Both the position numbers and the translations under genes were made by a program. The notes beneath the pieces are model-generated. The model was not told the DNA's origin and ran no database searches. It saw only the letters and a list, made by a program, of their open reading frames with translations. DNA of 64,000 nt from contig NW_026577930.1 of assembly GCF_029407905.1 (NCBI RefSeq), forward strand, positions 992,001 to 1,056,000, read 5' to 3'. Shown here one piece after another: positions 32,435-44,525 of the stretch. How positions within the stretch are numbered: position 1 is the stretch's first letter; each line of letters begins with the position of its first letter. This DNA is from Bubalus kerabau (Eukaryota; Chordata; Mammalia; Artiodactyla; Bovidae).

Positions 32435-33755
32435 TGAGGAGAAAACAGATCTGTCCGGACAGGTTTTAATGCAGATGAAAGTGCCCAATTCTGGGGGATT
32501 TGCCACAAAGTACATACATTGGTAAAGAAGGGAAGTGAACTCCAGGATTTGTGACAGAAAGAGGCTACTTCTGTGATTTTGTGCAAATGCTGTCAGGTTT
32601 TTGTGCAAATGATCAGGACTCCCCTAACCTATAGGGCTGCTAACCCTGAGCCTTCAAGGGAAATGATAAACACCATCTGTCAGTCTTTTGATTGTACAAC
32701 GAGAAGGCCGGAAAACAGGAACCTTTGTGGGGATTGGTGTCATCAGTGCTTCATCCCTGAATTCAGGAAGTACCTTGGGGGTTATTGACTGCCTTTTAAA
32801 ATTCTTTTGATATTGGACAATGCCCTTGGCCACCCAGAACCCCATGAGTTCAACACTGAAGGCGTCAAAGTGTCTCCTTTCCCCTAAACACAACATCTCT
32901 AAGTCAGCCTATAGATCAGAGGGTCAAAGGGACCTTTAAGGGTCATTACACACGGTACTGTATGAAAATGATTGTCAATACTATGGAAGAGAACCCTGAT
33001 AGAATATCATGAAGTCTGGAAGGATTACACAACTGAAGATGCAACTGTTGTCAGACACACACACACACACATACACACACACAAAGACCATGAAAGCCCA
33101 AACAATAAATTCTTGCTAAAGAAAACTCTCCAGGTGTTTAGCATGCCTTCATAGGATTTGTGACAGATTCAGTCAAGGAAATCAAGAAAGAGACTCTGGA
33201 TAAGACAAGAAAGGGTGGGAGGGGGTGCAGAGTCCCAAAATACAGATCTTGGAAAAACCCAAGAGCTAACAGACCCTACAGCAGAGGAATTAACAAAATA
33301 CAACTGGATGGAGATGAATGGTTCCGAACCAGAGCTGGATGATGAGGAACAAGATGTAGAAGAAGCAGTGCCAAAAACAAATTGACATTAGACAATCTGG
33401 CAGAAGCGTTCTGAGGACTCAAGACTGCTTTTGACTCTTGTATGGCATGGACCCTTCTATGATAAAGGCACTGAAAAGAAAGCAAATGGTGGAAGGAGGA
33501 CTGATAACACACAGAAACGTTTTTAGAGAAATGAAAAAGCAAAATCTTCAGACAGAAATTACAATGTATTTCCATAAAGATACACTGAGTGTGCCTGCTT
33601 CCCCTGCCTCCCCTTCCACATCCTCCGCTCTTCCATCTCTGCCACTCATCAAGGTCAACCCTCCTCTTCCTCCTGCTCTTCAGCCTACTACTCAGCAAGA
33701 AGGTGTCAGGAATGAAGACCTTCATGATGAGCCACTTCCAGTCAATGAGTAGTAA
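32435..33755 (+). pseudogene. Tigger2 (pogo-type) transposase remnant, unit 2
   Basis: Interrupted stretches match the pogo/Tigger DDE transposase in order. These are an ILLILDNALGHPEPHEF-like catalytic segment at about 32799, a PIDQRVKGTFKGHY-like segment, an acidic C-terminal stretch and a YGMDPSMIKALKRKQMVEGG segment at about 33440. Stops and frameshifts separate them. The 104-aa frame 33438-33752 is the C-terminal part only. The family is domesticated in mammals as the TIGD genes, but this copy is a transposon relic. Confidence 0.7.
33055..33083. repeat. (CA)n microsatellite
   Basis: An imperfect acacacac run inside the Tigger2 transposase remnant. In unit 3 the same place has a poly-A (about 55511). 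Confidence 0.8.
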
Positions 33756-34709
33756 ATAATCATTGTGCCGTATGGGTAATCAACTTATCTGTTGAGTATG
33801 TGTGTGAGTGTCTTTGTTCTAAGAGCTAATAACTGTAGGCAAGGATTGTATGAGATGTTTCTGTGTCATCATCTTCATCATCATCACCAGCTAAGTATTC
33901 ATCATGAAGAATTTGCATGCAAGACTTGTACTGAAATGGATAGCCTACCATTGCATAGGCAGAAGTTGAGTGATATTTAATATAAAATTAATGTTTCATT
34001 TTATTATTGTTTTATAACTTTAGTTTCAAAGATTTGTATTATTGCACACTGTCCCAGCTCTCTCTTGTCAATGGATAAACTGCCTATCAGCCTGTCATCA
34101 CAGGTAAGTGTTTTCTCTTAAAGTAACAATGTTTTCAGTACTGTATTTTAAGTATTGCCAAAATAGTGTATGCTATAAAAAGTTTTAGCTATTCATTCAT
34201 TACTGTATATGCTCCGCTACCATGAAGCAATCCTATCGATTACACTAGGCTACTATAAAGCAGTCATATTGCTGCTTCATTATCAAAGCTTGAGTCATTA
34301 TACCTGTAAATAAATATGAATTTCTTTTCATATTATTTTTTCATGTTTGATATGTAGTGTCTCATATGTATAGTCTTTTGTGTCATATAAGACAATATAG
34401 ATGACTTGGAGCCAATTTTTCTTATAAATGGATGCTGTAAACTTACAATGTTGATAAATACAGTCCTGTGAATATATTTTCTCTTATAATTTTCTTAATA
34501 ACACTTTTTCTCTAGCTTACTTTATCGTAAGAATACAGTAGAAAATACTTATAGCATACAAAATATGCATTGACTGTTTATCAGTAAGGCTTCCAGTCAA
34601 CAGTAGGTTATTATTAGTTATGTTTGGGCAGAGTCAAAATTATACAGGGATTTTGACTGCATGGGAGTTGGTACTTCTAAACTCCACATGGTTCAAGGGT
34701 CAATTGTAC

Positions 34710-35060
34710 ATCCAAAGGAAGTGAAGTCAGTATCTCAAAGAGACATCTTTACTCCTGTGTTCATTGCACCATTATTTACAATAGCCAAGATTTGGTAACA
34801 CCCCAACATCTACCAACAGATAAATGGATAAAGAACATGTGGTAGATGCAGACGATGGGATATAATTTCACCTTAAAAAGGAAAGAAATGTTGTTATATG
34901 GGACAACATGGAGAAACCCACAGGGACATTATTCTAAATGAAATAAGCCAGTCTCAGAAGGACAAATGCTGCATGGTTTCACTTATATGAGGTATCTAAA
35001 GTTTTTAAACACATTGAAACACAGAGGGGCCACGGGAGGGAGAAATGGGCAGTTGCTTTT
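34710..35060 (+). mobile_element. Old L1 fragment, continuation after Tigger2
   Basis: From catccaaaggaagtgaagtc the L1 resumes where it was split at 30723 (cattatttacaatagccaag; gaaataagccagtctcagaa). It runs into a 3'-end type region. Confidence 0.7.
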
Positions 35061-36180
35061 CACTTGATATAATGTTTCAGTTATTCACTGAATAAATTCC
35101 AGAAATCTGCTGTGCACCATTGTGCCTGTATTTAACAGTACTGTATTGTGTGCCTAAAATTTTGAGAGTAGATTTGATGTTAAATGTTTTTGCAACAACA
35201 ATAATTTGACAAGTTGATTGTTTTGCTCTCTCTCTAGTAGAGAGTAAGCTGAGTAAGTGCAAGCATTTAGAAAACAGAACCCTGTTTTCTAAATAATGCT
35301 GTTAATGAGAATATAATGGGTGAAACCACTGTGGAAAACAGTATTGAGGTTTCTCAAAAAATTAAAAATCGAATTATGATATGATTCAGCAAATCCACTT
35401 CTGGGTATCTATCCAAAGGAGTTAAAATTAGACTCTCCAAGAGATATCAGCATTCCCATATTTGTTGCAACATTATTCACAATAATCAATACAGGGAAAC
35501 AGCCTAAATGTCCTTTGATGAATGAATGGATAAATATATGCTATATATATATATGTAAAATGGAGTGTTGTGTGTGTGTGTCCTCAGTCACTCAGTTGTG
35601 TCTGACTCTTTTTCGACCCCATGGAAGGTAGCCTGCCAAGTTCCTCTGACCATGGGGTTTTCCAGGCAAGAATACTAGAGCGGGTTGCTATTTCCTCCTC
35701 CAGGGGATCATCCCAATCCAGGGATCGAACCTGAGTCTCCTGTGTGTCCTGCAATGGCAGGTGGATTATTTACCACTGACCTAACTGGGAAGCCCATAAT
35801 GGAGTATTATTCAACCTTAAAAAGAAGGAAACTTTTTCATTTGCAATAAAAGAGATGACCTAGAAGACATTGTGCTAAGTGAAATAAGCCAGACACAGAA
35901 TGACAAATACATGATACCACTTAAATGAGGAATCTAAAACAGGCAAACTGATAGAAGCAGAGTAGGATGGTGATTGCCAGGGCCTGGGAGGAGGCGTAAT
36001 GTGGAAGTGATTGTCAAAGGACACAGATTTTCAGTTATACACGATGAATAATTTCTAGAAATGTAATGTGTAGCATAGAGCCTATACTTAACAATTCCAT
36101 ATTGGATACTTAAAGTTTTGCTAAAAGGATTGTTAATTGTCCTTGCTCCTCCTCACCTCCACAAAAATAAATGAGTAAAT
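35061..36180 (+). mobile_element. L1 3'-end fragments
   Basis: Two successive L1 3' ends are seen: ttcagttattcactgaataa at 35078, and a second from about 35310 (ccacttctgggtatctatcc; aagccagacacagaatgaca). The second is split by a SINE. Matching sequence is at about 57410-57925. Confidence 0.65.
35570..35797 (-). repeat. Bov-tA SINE, reverse orientation
   Basis: It has cactcagttgtgtctgactc, gaccccatggaaggtagcct, gatcgaacctgagtctcctg and a accactgacctaactgggaa end. In unit 3 only its first about 40 bases remain, fused to BovB (see the finding at 57946). Confidence 0.85.
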
Positions 36181-36254
36181 CAATAAAGAGCATAGGAGGA
36201 AACTTTTGGAGGTAATGGACATGTTTATGGCATAGATTGTAGCGGTGGTTTGGA

Positions 36255-36428
36255 AGTGTATCAGATCAGATCAGATCAGATCAGATCAGTCGCTCAGTCC
36301 TGTCTGACTCTTTGCAACCCCATGAATTGCAGCACGCCAGGCCTCCCTGTCTATCACCAACTCCCGGAGTTCACTAAGACTCACGTCCATCGAGTCAGTG
36401 ATGCCATCCAGCCATTTCATCCTCAGAA
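36255..36428 (-). repeat. BovB 3' end, reverse orientation, with (AGATC)n start
   Basis: Five agatc repeats are followed by cgctcagtcctgtctgactc, ccaggcctccctgtctatca and actcacgtccatcgagtcag, the BovB/Bov-tA shared end. It is missing from unit 3. Confidence 0.75.
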
Positions 36429-36580
36429 GTGTATATTTATTTCCAAACATCGAGTTGTATACATTAAATGAGTGCAGTTTTTTTTATTTGATAATCATAT
36501 CTCAATAAAGTGTTTTTTTTAAAAAAACAGCAGATATTTGGTCTTATTTGGGGTTGTAGTCTGAGCATAATGCAAAGTGT

Positions 36581-36848
36581 GCTGCTGCTGCTGCTAAGTC
36601 GCTTCAGTCGTGTCCGACTCTGTGCCACCCCATGGACGGCGGCCCAGCAGGCTCCCCGTCCCTGGGATTCTCCAGGCAAGAACACTGGAGTGGGTTGCCA
36701 TTTCCTTCTCCAGTGCATGAAGGTGAAAAGTGAAAGTTAATTTGCTCAGTCCTGTCTGACTCTGTGCGACCCCATGGACTGTAGCCCACTAGGCTCCTCC
36801 ATCCATGGGATTTTCCAGGCAAGAGTACTGGAGTGGGGTGCCATCTGT
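36581..36848 (-). repeat. Bov-A2 SINE, reverse orientation
   Basis: Two monomers run from gctgctgctgctgctaagtc to a gagtggggtgccatc end. Possible 7-bp flanks aaagtgt lie at 36574-36580 and 36849-36855. Confidence 0.8.
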
Positions 36849-36869
36849 AAAGTGTACAGTAGGCACTTT

Positions 36870-37079
36870 ATATTTAATCAATAAAAGCAGAAAGAAAGAG
36901 TATAAATAAGGAAAAGACTGTTAATTTTTGGTTTACCTAAATCCTTCTTGTGCTTTTTCTTCTAAAAATTAAAGTTACATGCTTGTATTTGCTTATACTA
37001 TTTAGGAATATAAGATAAATTCTAATGGATTAGGCTGCATGCTTATTTTCTTGTTTATTTCCCAATTATTATTTGAGAA
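36870..37079 (+). other. MAGE 3'-UTR-like relic
   Basis: The order of gttaatttttggtttacct, ccttcttgtgctttttcttc and tacatgcttgtatttgctta resembles, with divergence, about 5600-5700. It matches the window start at about 190-340 and suggests a second lost MAGE body per unit. Confidence 0.35.
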
Positions 37080-37206
37080 GGATCTCTTTATTTTTTCTGT
37101 TGGCTGTGAAGCATGCTGGACCATCCCCAACCAGGGATCAAACCCACCCATGCCCCCTGCATTGGGAGCAGGGAGTTGTAAACAGTGGACCAACAGAGAA
37201 GTTCTG
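37080..37206 (-). repeat. CHR-2-type SINE, reverse orientation
   Basis: It has ctttattttttctgttggct, caaccagggatcaaaccc and agtggaccaacagagaagtt. It is diverged. Confidence 0.6.
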
Positions 37207-37361
37207 AGAATGAACTTTTTGGTAGGCTTACTAGTACTGTGGATGCTTTTTAAAAAACTGGAACAACAGCAACCTCCAAAACAAGATCCTGTCCATTGAA
37301 TTTTAGAGTCTAGGAGGTACTATTATATGAAAAGATGGTGAGATGCTCTCTATGACCAAAA

Positions 37362-37560
37362 GCAGGGTTCTCCAAACTTCAGGCCTCCAACCAGCACCTC
37401 CTGTGAGATCAGCAGCAGCATTTAGATTAGAAATAAAATTCACAATAAATGTAATGTGCTTGAATTATCCCAAAACCATGCCCCATTCCCAGTCTGTGGA
37501 AAAACTGTCTTCTACAAAACCAGTCCCTGGTGCCAAAAAGGTGGGGAATGCTGAAAGACC
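37362..37560 (-). repeat. hAT-type non-autonomous DNA transposon remnant
   Basis: One end reads cagggttctccaaacttcag and the other is tggtgccaaaaaggtgggga, with gaaaaactgtcttctacaaa next to it. From memory this matches a widespread mammalian hAT short element with an internal deletion. I cannot name the family with certainty. Confidence 0.4.
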
Positions 37561-37634
37561 AAGTCAAAAGCAGGGGTAAGGAGGGCAGGCAGTTGGAGTT
37601 GAAAGCAAGTGTAAATGGCCTGCGGTGAGGCAGT

Positions 37635-38150
37635 TTGGAGCCTTGTTGTTGTTCAGTCATTAAGTCATGTCCCACTCTTTGTGACCCCATGGACTGCAGC
37701 TCACCAGGCCTCCCTGCCCTTCACTATCTCCCAGAGTTTTCTGAAACTCAAGTGCATTGTCAGTGATGCCATTGAACCATCTTGTCCTCTGCTGCCCCCT
37801 TCTCCTCCTACCCCAAATCTTTCTTTCCTAGCATCAGGGTCTTTTCCAATGAGTTGGCTCTTTGCATCAGGTGGCCAAAGTATTGGAGCTTCGACTTCAG
37901 CATCAGTCCTTCCAATGAATATTCAGGGTTGATTCCTTGAGGATGGACTGGCTTGATCTCCTTGCTGTCCAAGGGACTCTCAAGAGTCTTCTCCAAGACC
38001 ACAGTCAGAAAGCATCAATTCTTCGATGCAGCTTTCTTTATAGGCCAACTCTCACATTTGTACATGACTACTGGAAAAACCATAGATATAGGTACCTTTG
38101 TCGGCAAAATGATGTCTCTATTAATTCAATGTCTAGGTTTGGAGCCTTAG
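37635..38150 (-). mobile_element. BovB LINE 3' fragment, reverse orientation
   Basis: It runs from gttgttcagtcattaagtca through ccaggcctccctgcccttca and ccaatgagttggctctttgc to a accatagatataggtacctt end. A counterpart at 57985-58445 in unit 3 lost everything to its left. Confidence 0.85.
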
Positions 38151-39390
38151 GAAAATGCAGAGCCTTCAGTGAGAAGTCATATTAAGTGAAGTTGTCTCGT
38201 GGGCTAGAGAGACAGTGGGAGTGGTGGGCATAGCCAGATTCTCAGATGGAGGGCCTCAGAGAGTCCAGAGACTCCTGCACTGGTGACATTCACCCTGGGT
38301 TGAGGGAGCCAGAGACGTTTCCATTAAGAAGGTACTCGATTATTTTTATCTTGTGTGTAATTGGGCAAATTCTAGGCAAGTTCTAGATTTTTTGTTGGTA
38401 CTTAGATACATGGAAATATTGGTAATTTAGATGAAAGGGGAGCTAGGAGGGAAGATACTGGTCAATGACAAAAATTCTAAGAACTTTGAGTTGTTTGCAA
38501 CTGGGAAAGATTCGACCTCAAGCACATTCTATGTTAGATCCTCTGCTGTGATTATTACATGATTGTCCTTGCTAGGCAACATTTTAATTCACTGTGATGT
38601 TCTTTGTCTTGGAGTTTGGTTAATGTGCTGGAGTTCAGAAGGCTAGTGAATCAGCATGTGAAACAATTGACCAGCTTAAACTGCTTTTGCCTCCTCAAAG
38701 AGATGGTTGATTAATCACACCTTGAGTCATTTTACAAAGAAAGAACTGCATGTGTCCAAGAAGGAACCCATGACCTCAGGATGACCCTGGAGCCAAGATC
38801 CTCAATTTGGGGGAACTCAGAGAATACAAATGTTGCCCCAAGGGCCATTGCAAAATGAGAAGTCCTTCAATAAGGAAAGCCTGGCTTCCTGTATCCTGAG
38901 TAGCTGATGGACTAATTTAAAACTAGCCAATTAGCTTCCAAGTTAGAAATTCCCATGACCCCTTAGATTTCACCCAGGCTGCTGGATTGAAGAGAGATTT
39001 GATTCCTGCTTTGGTCGGCCTTGCAGTAAAGCTCTTTTCTCAAGAGCTCTTGCCATATGTATTGGCTTCTGTGCACATCTGTCAGTGAGCCCATGTTCAG
39101 TGAGTTTGGGCAGCCTAGTTGAAATTTAGGACTTGTGACCATCTGCTTGATGCACTTAGCCCCTGGTGGTTCTCAGCACCAACCCTGAGTGGCCACCTCG
39201 ACTGAGTTTGTCTAGAAAGTCAGCTCTCAGGTTCCTGTTTCCTAGCCATGGCACTCTAGGCTCCTTGGGCTTCTTTGGCTCCTTTCCTTTTAAGAAAAGG
39301 AATAGCTCCTGGATCATATATCTTTGGGGTGAGTAACCTCATTACAATGATCCCATAGCTAAATGTGCTATATGTAGTTAGAATGTGCCT
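38151..39390. other. Shared block of units 2 and 3, possibly an old LTR element
   Basis: It is colinear with about 58446-59700. About 38990-39125 has an LTR-like polyadenylation context (cttgcagtaaagctcttttc, then gagcccatgttcagtgag), so an old LTR is possible. I could not fix its ends or find internal viral genes. No ORF stands out. Confidence 0.3.
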
Positions 39391-39402
39391 GTAGTCTAAT
39401 AA

Positions 39403-39676
39403 CAGAGAAGGCAATGGCATCCCACTCCAGTACTCTTGCCTGGAAAACCCCATGGATGGAGGAACCTGATGGGCTACAGTCCATGGGGTCACTAAGAGTC
39501 AGACACGACTGAGCAACTTCACTTTCACTTTTCACTTTCATGCACTGGAGAAGGAAATGGCAACCCACTCCAGTGTTCTTGCCTGGAGAATCTCAGGGAT
39601 GCCAGAGCCTGGTGGGCTGCCATCTATGGGGTCGCACAGAGTCGGACACGACTGAATCGACTTAGCAGCAGCATCA
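39403..39676 (+). repeat. Bov-A2 SINE, private to unit 2
   Basis: Two complete monomers lie between perfect 12-bp target duplications gtagtctaataa (39391-39402 and 39677-39688). Unit 3 has the empty site at about 59713. It is therefore younger than the unit 2/3 split, or precisely excised, which is unlikely. Confidence 0.9.
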
Positions 39677-39717
39677 GTAGTCTAATAATCTCATCAGGAC
39701 TGTGGGTTAGAGAGGAC

Positions 39718-39868
39718 TGGACTGCTGGATGGCATCACCGACTCAATGGAAACGAGTTTGAGCAAACCCCAGGAGATAGTGAAGGACAGGGAAGCCTGGC
39801 ATGTTATAGTCCATGGGGTGGCAAAGAGTCAGACACACCTGAGCAACTGAACAATGACAACAACACTG
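39718..39868 (+). repeat. BovB/Bov-tA 3'-end fragment
   Basis: It has tggatggcatcaccgactca, gtgaaggacagggaagcctg and a gtcagacacacctgagcaac end. It is shared with about 59755-59900. Confidence 0.75.
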
Positions 39869-40235
39869 TGGGTTAGGGTCCCGCCTAGTGGAGTTTCTTC
39901 CATCTGGATAAAATCCAGAGGCTAGGATGAGGGGTTGGTTAGGGACCCTCCTGAGGGGACAGTGCAAGAAGTTAGAGCTGCTGAGGTATTCAAGGATTGG
40001 GTTAGAGCCCCGAACACTACGTTAAGGTCCCAGGTCTTTGGATTTATTTGCCTATGTTTAACTATGTCTGACTGTTATATGTGTTGCGATTGGCTAATAG
40101 GAATTTGGCTATTGGATGACTGTGACAAAATTTTATTAAACCTGTTATTAATGAGGGTCCTCTGAATCGGGAGATAAATGCCTTGCTCCTGGACTGGAAA
40201 CCTTGCTTTATGGAGGTGATGGAGTTTTTTTACTC
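39869..40235. other. Unassigned sequence shared with unit 3
   Basis: Colinear with about 59900-60250. No coding frame is conserved and I recognise no repeat family. Confidence 0.4.
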
Positions 40236-40475
40236 ATGCTTTTGGCCACCTGATGCAAAGAGCTGACTCATTTGAAAAGACCCTGATGCTGGGAAAGATT
40301 GAGGGCAAGAGGAGAGGGGACGACAGAGGATGAGATGGTTGGATGGCATCATCGACTCAACGGACATGGGTTTGGGTGGACTCTGGCAGTTGGTGATGGA
40401 CAGGGAGGCCTGGCGTGCTGTGGTTGATGGGGTCACAAAGAGTCGGACACGACTGAGTGACTGAACTGAACTGAA
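40236..40475 (+). mobile_element. BovB 3' end, private to unit 2
   Basis: It runs from gccacctgatgcaaagagct through agaggatgagatggttggat to the tgactgaactgaactgaa end. Unit 3 (about 60250) has no insert. Confidence 0.85.
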
Positions 40476-40504
40476 GGTGATTGCCTGTAGATATTGTTAC
40501 AGAT

Positions 40505-42878
40505 GGATATCCTTTTTCAAAAAAAAAATACATTTACTGGAGAATTATTGATTTACAATCTTGTGTTTCAGGTGCACAGCAAAGTGATTCAGTTACATAT
40601 ATATTCAATCTTTTCCAGATTCTTTCCCTACAGGTTATTATAGAATATTGAGTAGAGTTGCCTATGCTATATAGGAGGTCCTTTTCAGCTATCTATTTTA
40701 TATATTGCTGGTTTGTGTATGTTCATCCCAATTTCTAATGTATCCATCCCCCCCATGTTTCCCCTTTAGTAATCATAAGTCTGTTTTCAGAATGTGAGAG
40801 TCTGTTTCTGTATTTTAAATAAGTACATTTGTGTCATTTTTTAAAATTAGGTAGTACCTTTGAGTGATATAATATGGTATTTGTCTTTGTCTGACTTACT
40901 TCATTCATTATGAAAATCTCTTAAGTCCATCCGGTGCTGCAAATGACATTATTTCATTCTTTTTTATGGCTGAGTATGATTCCATTGTATTTACGTATCA
41001 CATTTTTATTCATGGACCTGTAGGTAGTTTCCATGTCTTGGCTATTGTAAACAGTGCTGCAGTGACCATGGGTATGCTTGTACCTACTCGAATTATGGTT
41101 TTCTTCAGATATATGCCCAGGTAGTCTATTTTTTTAAATGTTATTGGAGTACAGTTGATTTACAATATTGTGTTAATTTCAGGTATATGGCAACGTGATT
41201 CAGTTATACATATATGTACATTCATTAATTTTCAGTTTCTTTTTTCATATAGGTTATCACAGAATATTGATTAGAGTTTCCTGTGCTACGTAGGAGGTCC
41301 TTGTTGGTTATCTATTTCATATATAATGGTGTGTGTATGTTCATCCCAAGCTGCTGATTTCTCCCTCCCTCACTACATTTCCCCTTTAGTAACCATAAGT
41401 TTGTTTTCATCATCTGTCTTTCTGTTTTGTAAAAAAGTTCATTTTATCATTTTCTAAAATTAGATTGCACATATGAGGGATATATTTGTCTTTGTCTGAC
41501 TGATTCGCTTAGTGTTACAATCCCTAGGGACACCCATGTTGCTGCAGATGGCATTCTTTCATTCTTTGTTATGGCTGAGTAATACTCCTTTGTATTTACA
41601 GACCACGTCTTTATCTACTCCTCTGTTGATGGACATTTAGGTTGCTTCCATGTCATAGGTATTGTAAATAATGCTGCAATGAACATTGGGTGCTGTACCT
41701 GTTTCGAATTATGATTTTCTCTGGATATATTCCCGGGAGTGGGATTGCTGAATATTATGGTGGTATTATTTTTTTGTCTTATTTTCCTGGAGTATAAGTG
41801 ATTTACAGTGTTGTGTTAGTTTCAGGTGTATAACAAAGTGACTCAGTTATACATACACATGTATTCCTTCATTTTCAGATTCTTTTCTCATACAGTTTAT
41901 TACAGAATATTGAGTAGAGCTCTCTCTGCTATACAGTAGGTCCTTTTTGGATATCTCTAGTATATATAGTTGTGTATGTGGACTTCCCGGGTGGTGCAAT
42001 GGTAAAGAATCCACCTGCCAATGGAGGAGACACAAGAGAAGCATGTTCCCTGATCGGGAAGATCCCCTAGAGTAGGAAATGGAAACTCACTCCAGTATTC
42101 TGGCCTGGAAATTCCATGGACAGAGGAGCCTGTTGGACTACAGTCCATGGAATCACAAAGAGTCCAACACGACAGTTGTATATGTTTATCTCAAGCTCCT
42201 AATGTATCCCTCCCTCAACATTTCTCCAATGGTAACCATAAGCTTGTTTTAGGTATCCAAAAGTCTTTTTCTATGTTGTAAATAAGTTCATTTGTGTCAT
42301 TTTTAAAAATTGGATTCTACATATGAGTGTTGTCATATGATATTTTTGTTTCTGTGTCTTACTTAGTATGACATTCCCTAGGTCCATCCATGTTGCTGCA
42401 CATGGAATTATTTCTTTTTTTATGGCTGAGTAATGTTTCATTGTACCACATCTGCATTATTCATTTCTCTGTAGATGGACATTTAAGTTACTTCCATGTC
42501 TTGGCTAATGTAAATAGTGTTATAATGAAGATTGGGTACATGTGTATTTATGAATCATAGGTTTCTCTGGATATGTGCCAGGAGTGGGATTGCTGGATCA
42601 TATGGTAACTCTATTTTTAGTTTTTCATGGAACTTTCATAATGTTCTCCATAGTGACTGTTCTCTACACTCCATCATTTATTGTTTTCAGATTTGGGGAT
42701 GATGACCATCCTGGCTGGTGTACTTATCATTTGCATTTCTCTGATAATTAGTGATGTTGAGCATCTTTTCATATGCTTTTTGGTCATCTGTATGTCTTCT
42801 TTGAAGGAATGTTTGTTTATACACTCTGCCTACTTTTTTATGGGATTGTTTATTTGACACAGAGGTGCATGAGCTATT
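40505..42878 (-). mobile_element. Array of antisense artiodactyl L1 3' regions (unit 2)
   Basis: Three successive copies begin at about 40510, 41130 and 41765, each with gatttacaatcttgtg/gtgtta, ggttatta...agaatattgag, a tccatgttgctgc segment and a atggctgagta segment. The last continues into ORF2-type sequence and is cut at 42878 at the unit 2/3 breakpoint. The same array is at about 60310-63720. Confidence 0.75.
41985..42180 (+). repeat. Bov-tA SINE inside the L1 array
   Basis: It has acttcccgggtggtgcaatg, gatcgggaagatcccctaga and a caaagagtccaacacgacag end. Shared with about 61745-61950. Confidence 0.8.
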
Positions 42879-43004
42879 GGGAAGGCGAGGGCTCTGTTTG
42901 GGAGCTGGAAGACTCGGGTTCATAGGAGGGGGCATCCTGGGCTCTGATACCAGACAAGGAGGACCCAAGGAGGAATGAATATTGAGCTACCGGGGTTCCC
43001 ATGG

Positions 43005-43153
43005 CACACTGCCCCTGCCGTCATCCCTGGGAAACCCCACGTTAGACGTTACGCAGCTCCCCTCCACTTCCACTTTGAGAACCAGCGGATCCACCGGTAG
43101 CTGCGGCGACCATATGGCAGACACTTAGTGTTCAGGACTCGTCCGGAACCAAG
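43005..43153 (+). promoter_or_regulatory. Promoter and non-coding exon 1, MAGE-B copy 3
   Basis: It aligns with 18750-18902 and ends in the same donor, ccaag|gtgagg, at 43153/43154. Several CpGs of copy 2 are changed here: the acgtcacgc site reads acgttacgc and the ttccgcttcg site reads ttccactttg. The latter creates ccacttcc, an Ets core in reverse. Confidence 0.5.
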
Positions 43154-43967
43154 GTGAGGCCGTAAATGTAGCTCATGGGTCTTTCCCAACCCTCCCAGTA
43201 ATAAAAGTGACCCATCCACATCCCACCCCTGTGATATGGCTCTTATGAGTCCCTCAGAGCTATCAGCTGAAGGTGGTCTAGAGTGTCTCAGGCTAAGGCG
43301 TTGGTCTGTGGGGGTAGGCCTGGATTCTACCCCCGGAGGAGGTCTAGGTCCTAGATGAGGGACCTGAGGGCTGATGAGCAGACTTCGACACCGCCCAGGG
43401 GACAACACTGAGCGGCCCCCCTGTACTGGGCTGTAGGAGGCCCCGGGTAGAGCTGGCCAACTGTGGTGCCCACTGGTGTCCACTGGAGGTGGTTTGGGGG
43501 ACGTGAGAGCCTTGCTGTAATGGAATAAACTCAGCTCCACAAAGGGACCTAGTCCGCAACAATATTAATGGCTCTGACGCTGAGTGAGGATGGGGCTCCT
43601 CCCATAAGAAATGGAGACACATAAGGCGCCAGTCCTATTTTGAGGACTGGGAAAATCGGGCGTTTTGACATGACACTTCCTGGGACATCTCAGGGAAGTG
43701 AGAGACCAGGTCAGTGGGGGCAGCCTCAGGTTGACAAGGGAAGGTTTCAGGTGTCCTGGTGGATGGTGAGAACCTTGGGGGCTGTGGATGTTCGACACCA
43801 CGTCATTCAGACTACATCTCCCTGTCGTCATCCCTGGGAGACCTCAAGGATACATGTCGGTCCCCACTGTGGGCTAATGGGGACATAAGGGTCTTGGTCT
43901 GAATGGAGTGGTCAGCAGAGGAAGAAACCTTAGACCCTGTCATGAGTCAAATGTAGAGCTTGGTTGC

Positions 43968-44525
43968 TTCTGTGTCATGGCTATTGTAAATAGTGCTGCA
44001 GTGAAGACGAGTACAAGTGTCTTTTTCCGTTACCATTTCCTCAGGATATATGACCACTAGTGGGATTGTTGGCTCATGTGGTAGTTTTATTCCTAGTTTT
44101 TGTAAGCAGAGTGTATTAAGTCAGAAAGAGGAAAGCCAATATCATATATTAATGCATATATATGGAATCCAGAAAGATGGTACTGATGAACCTATTTGCA
44201 GGGCAGCCGGGAGATGCTGACATAGAGAAGACACTCGTGGACCCAGTGGGGGAAGGAGAGGGAGGGGCAGATTGAGAGAGTAACATTGAAAACGTACACA
44301 ATATCATATGAAAAATAGATAACCAGTAGGAAGTAGTTTTATGACCAGGGAGTTCAAAGCCAGTGCTTTGTGATAACTTACAAGGGGTGTGACGTGGGAG
44401 GGAGTTTCAAGATGGAGGAGACCTAAGATATACCTATGGCCGATTCATATTGATGTGTGGCAGAAACTGGTACACTATTATAAATTAATATTGTAAAAAA
44501 AATAATTTTATTTTCAAAAAGACAT
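43968..44525. mobile_element. Twin-primed L1 in intron 1 of copy 3
   Basis: Counterpart of 19705-20285, with antisense L1 to about 44105 then sense L1 (gtattaagtcagaaagagga). Part of it was later copied to 45283-45534. Confidence 0.65.

Larger units (their letters stand above)
30724..34709 (+). mobile_element. Tigger2 DNA transposon, both ends present (unit 2)
   Basis: The left end is cagttgacccttgaacaaca and the right end is ggttcaagggtcaattg, which are inverted-repeat partners, with ta nearby on each side as expected for a pogo/Tigger element. It lies inside the L1 fragment, which continues at about 34710. Inside it sit a reversed BovB (31290-31875), a twin-primed L1 (31876-32430), transposase remnants and a (CA)n tract. 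It is inactive. Confidence 0.8.
16838..42878 (+). repeat. Tandem unit 2 of the MAGE-B cluster
   Basis: It is colinear with unit 1 from 2171 onward and with unit 3 from about 18613 (unit 3 position 42879). It ends inside an antisense L1: after gaggtgcatgagctatt the sequence jumps to the MAGE upstream region, while unit 3 continues as normal L1 at 62920. MAGE start codons are 17,249 bases apart between copies 1 and 2, and 24,533 bases apart between copies 2 and 3. Confidence 0.8.

Noticed and set aside
36261..36285. Short direct repeats (agatc)n as a possible CRISPR-like or regulatory array
   Set aside because: They form the known simple-repeat start of a reversed BovB/Bov-tA end; no spacers.
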